6,439 nucleotides of DNA from Candidatus Parvarchaeota archaeon (GTDB lineage Archaea > Micrarchaeota > Micrarchaeia > Anstonellales > VGKX01): positions 1-6,439 of the forward strand of contig VGKX01000061.1 of the NCBI GenBank assembly GCA_016866895.1. Reading direction: 5' to 3'. Positions 5,658 to 6,439 of the stretch are shown piece after piece. Within the stretch, counting starts at the first letter, position 1. Every line of letters starts with the position of its first letter. The notes below the pieces were generated by a model. That model searched no databases. It had not been told where the DNA came from and saw only the letters and a program-made list of their open reading frames with translations. A program made the position numbers and the translations under genes.

Positions 5658-6439
5658 CTATTGCCCAAGCGCAACGGCATTTGCCTGCCCCCCGCGTAAA
5701 AACGCCTTTATGTTCTCAATTGTCGTATCCTCAATTCTTCGTACGGCTTCGTGCGAATAAAAGGCGCAATGCGGGGTAATCACCACATTTTCAAATTTCA
5801 AAAGCACATGGTTTTGGATTATTGTTTTCAATGCCTCTTGGGAGTAATCCTTTGAGAGAAGCTGGCCTTCTTCCTTGATTAGCCCCTCGCCCTCAAGCAC
5901 GTCAAGCCCGGCCCCGCCAACCAACCCTTTTTTCAAGCCCCTGACAAGCGCCCCGGTTTCAATCAGCTCCCCTCGCGAAGTGTTAATCAGCACAACCCCT
6001 TTTTTCAGCCTGCCAATGTTTTTGCTGTTGATTAGGTGGTATGTGCTTTTATTGTAGGGCGCATGCAGTGTAATAATGTCTGAAAGCGCCAAAAGCTCCT
6101 CAAAGCTGGCATAGCAAAAACCAAGGCTTGATGCAAGCTGCGGCTTTGGATGCGGCTCATATGCAATGACATTCATCCCAAACCCCCTTGCAATCCTTAT
6201 CACATGCGAGCCGATTTTTCCAACGCCCACAACACCGATTGTCTTTCCCTCCAAGTCAAACCCCTGCATCCCTGAAAGCGAAAAGTCGGCCCTTGCAGTC
6301 CGCTCGTAAATCCTGTTTATCTTCCTTGAGATTGTCAGCAGTAGCGCAAAAGTGTGCTCGGCCACAGTGCTCTCGCCGTAGCTTGGCACGTTTGAAACAA
6401 GTATGCCGCGCCTGGCGCATGCTTCAAGGTCAATATGGT
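5658..6439 (-). CDS. D-2-hydroxyacid dehydrogenase, D-lactate dehydrogenase-like (N-terminus outside window)
   Basis: This NAD-dependent enzyme probably reduces pyruvate (or another 2-oxoacid) to the D-hydroxyacid, regenerating NAD in fermentation. The visible 259 residues begin with HIDLEACARRGILVSN, and the frame runs off the window edge, so the first part of the substrate domain is missing. Seen in order: the NVPSYGESTVAEHTFALLL linker typical of the family; the nucleotide loop GVGKIG (visible residues 71-76), with Glu94 in AYEPHP where Asp is more usual for binding the NAD ribose; Arg155 in INTSRGEL; the Glu in LDVLEGEG; and His223 in ITPHCAFYSHEA. These complete the Arg-Glu-His catalytic set. 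The long stretch between Glu and His (LIKEEGQLLSKDYSQEALK...) is characteristic of D-lactate dehydrogenase-like members and not of glycerate or phosphoglycerate dehydrogenases. The GTG at 6389 is an internal valine, not the start. The SemiSWEET-like gene follows directly. Confidence 0.93.
   Translation of the reverse strand, partial: HIDLEACARRGILVSNVPSYGESTVAEHTFALLLTISRKINRIYERTARADFSLSGMQGFDLEGKTIGVVGVGKIGSHVIRIARGFGMNVIAYEPHPKPQLASSLGFCYASFEELLALSDIITLHAPYNKSTYHLINSKNIGRLKKGVVLINTSRGELIETGALVRGLKKGLVGGAGLDVLEGEGLIKEEGQLLSKDYSQEALKTIIQNHVLLKFENVVITPHCAFYSHEAVRRIEDTTIENIKAFLRGGQANAVALGQ

Noticed and set aside
6387..6389. GTG as start of the hydroxyacid dehydrogenase
   Set aside because: The frame continues upstream to the window edge with family-typical residues (HIDLEACARRGILVSN), so this is an internal valine.

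Overview
The window looks like a piece of an archaeal chromosome, and the gene content suggests a small-genome fermentative lineage of the DPANN kind. That placement is inference and no marker gene here settles it. The archaeal signs are: AT-rich TATA-like boxes about 26 nt before a start codon or predicted transcript start; one apparently leaderless gene; a GGTGA-type ribosome binding site 6 nt before the thioredoxin-fold gene; and tight gene packing with strong use of AGG for arginine. I saw no insertion sequence, CRISPR array, tRNA or rRNA.

Layout. Positions 1-176 hold the last 57 codons of an unrecognised plus-strand gene. A 170-nt AT-rich gap follows, with two TATA-like boxes and two small inverted repeats. 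Then comes pgi (347-1657, +), a conventional glucose-6-phosphate isomerase. It converges tail to tail, 36 nt apart, on a minus-strand ROK-family sugar kinase (1694-2953). This kinase has an unusual basic, probably disordered N-terminal extension of about 115 residues. Further along the minus strand lie a SufS-type cysteine desulfurase (3042-4253) and, 4 nt upstream of it, a membrane-anchored DsbA-like thioredoxin-fold protein (4258-5208). These two form a probable operon with its own TATA box, ribosome binding site and a palindrome near the predicted transcript start. Last come a SemiSWEET/PQ-loop-like small membrane protein (5331-5615) and a D-2-hydroxyacid (D-lactate type) dehydrogenase (5658 to the window end), also probably co-transcribed.

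How the genes may work together. ROK kinase plus Pgi gives sugar to sugar-6-phosphate to fructose-6-phosphate. A small sugar-transporter-like protein and a D-lactate-type dehydrogenase could supply entry of sugar and disposal of reducing power. The window can therefore be read as a scattered hexose-fermentation neighbourhood, interrupted by a thiol-redox/sulfur pair (DsbA-like plus cysteine desulfurase). The individual families are well supported. The pathway link is inference.

The most unusual points are the N-terminal extension of the ROK kinase, the compact terminator/promoter arrangement at its start, and the cysteine-bearing double-membrane-segment anchor of the DsbA-like protein joined to a cysteine desulfurase. 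I did not find clear evidence of a wholly new system.
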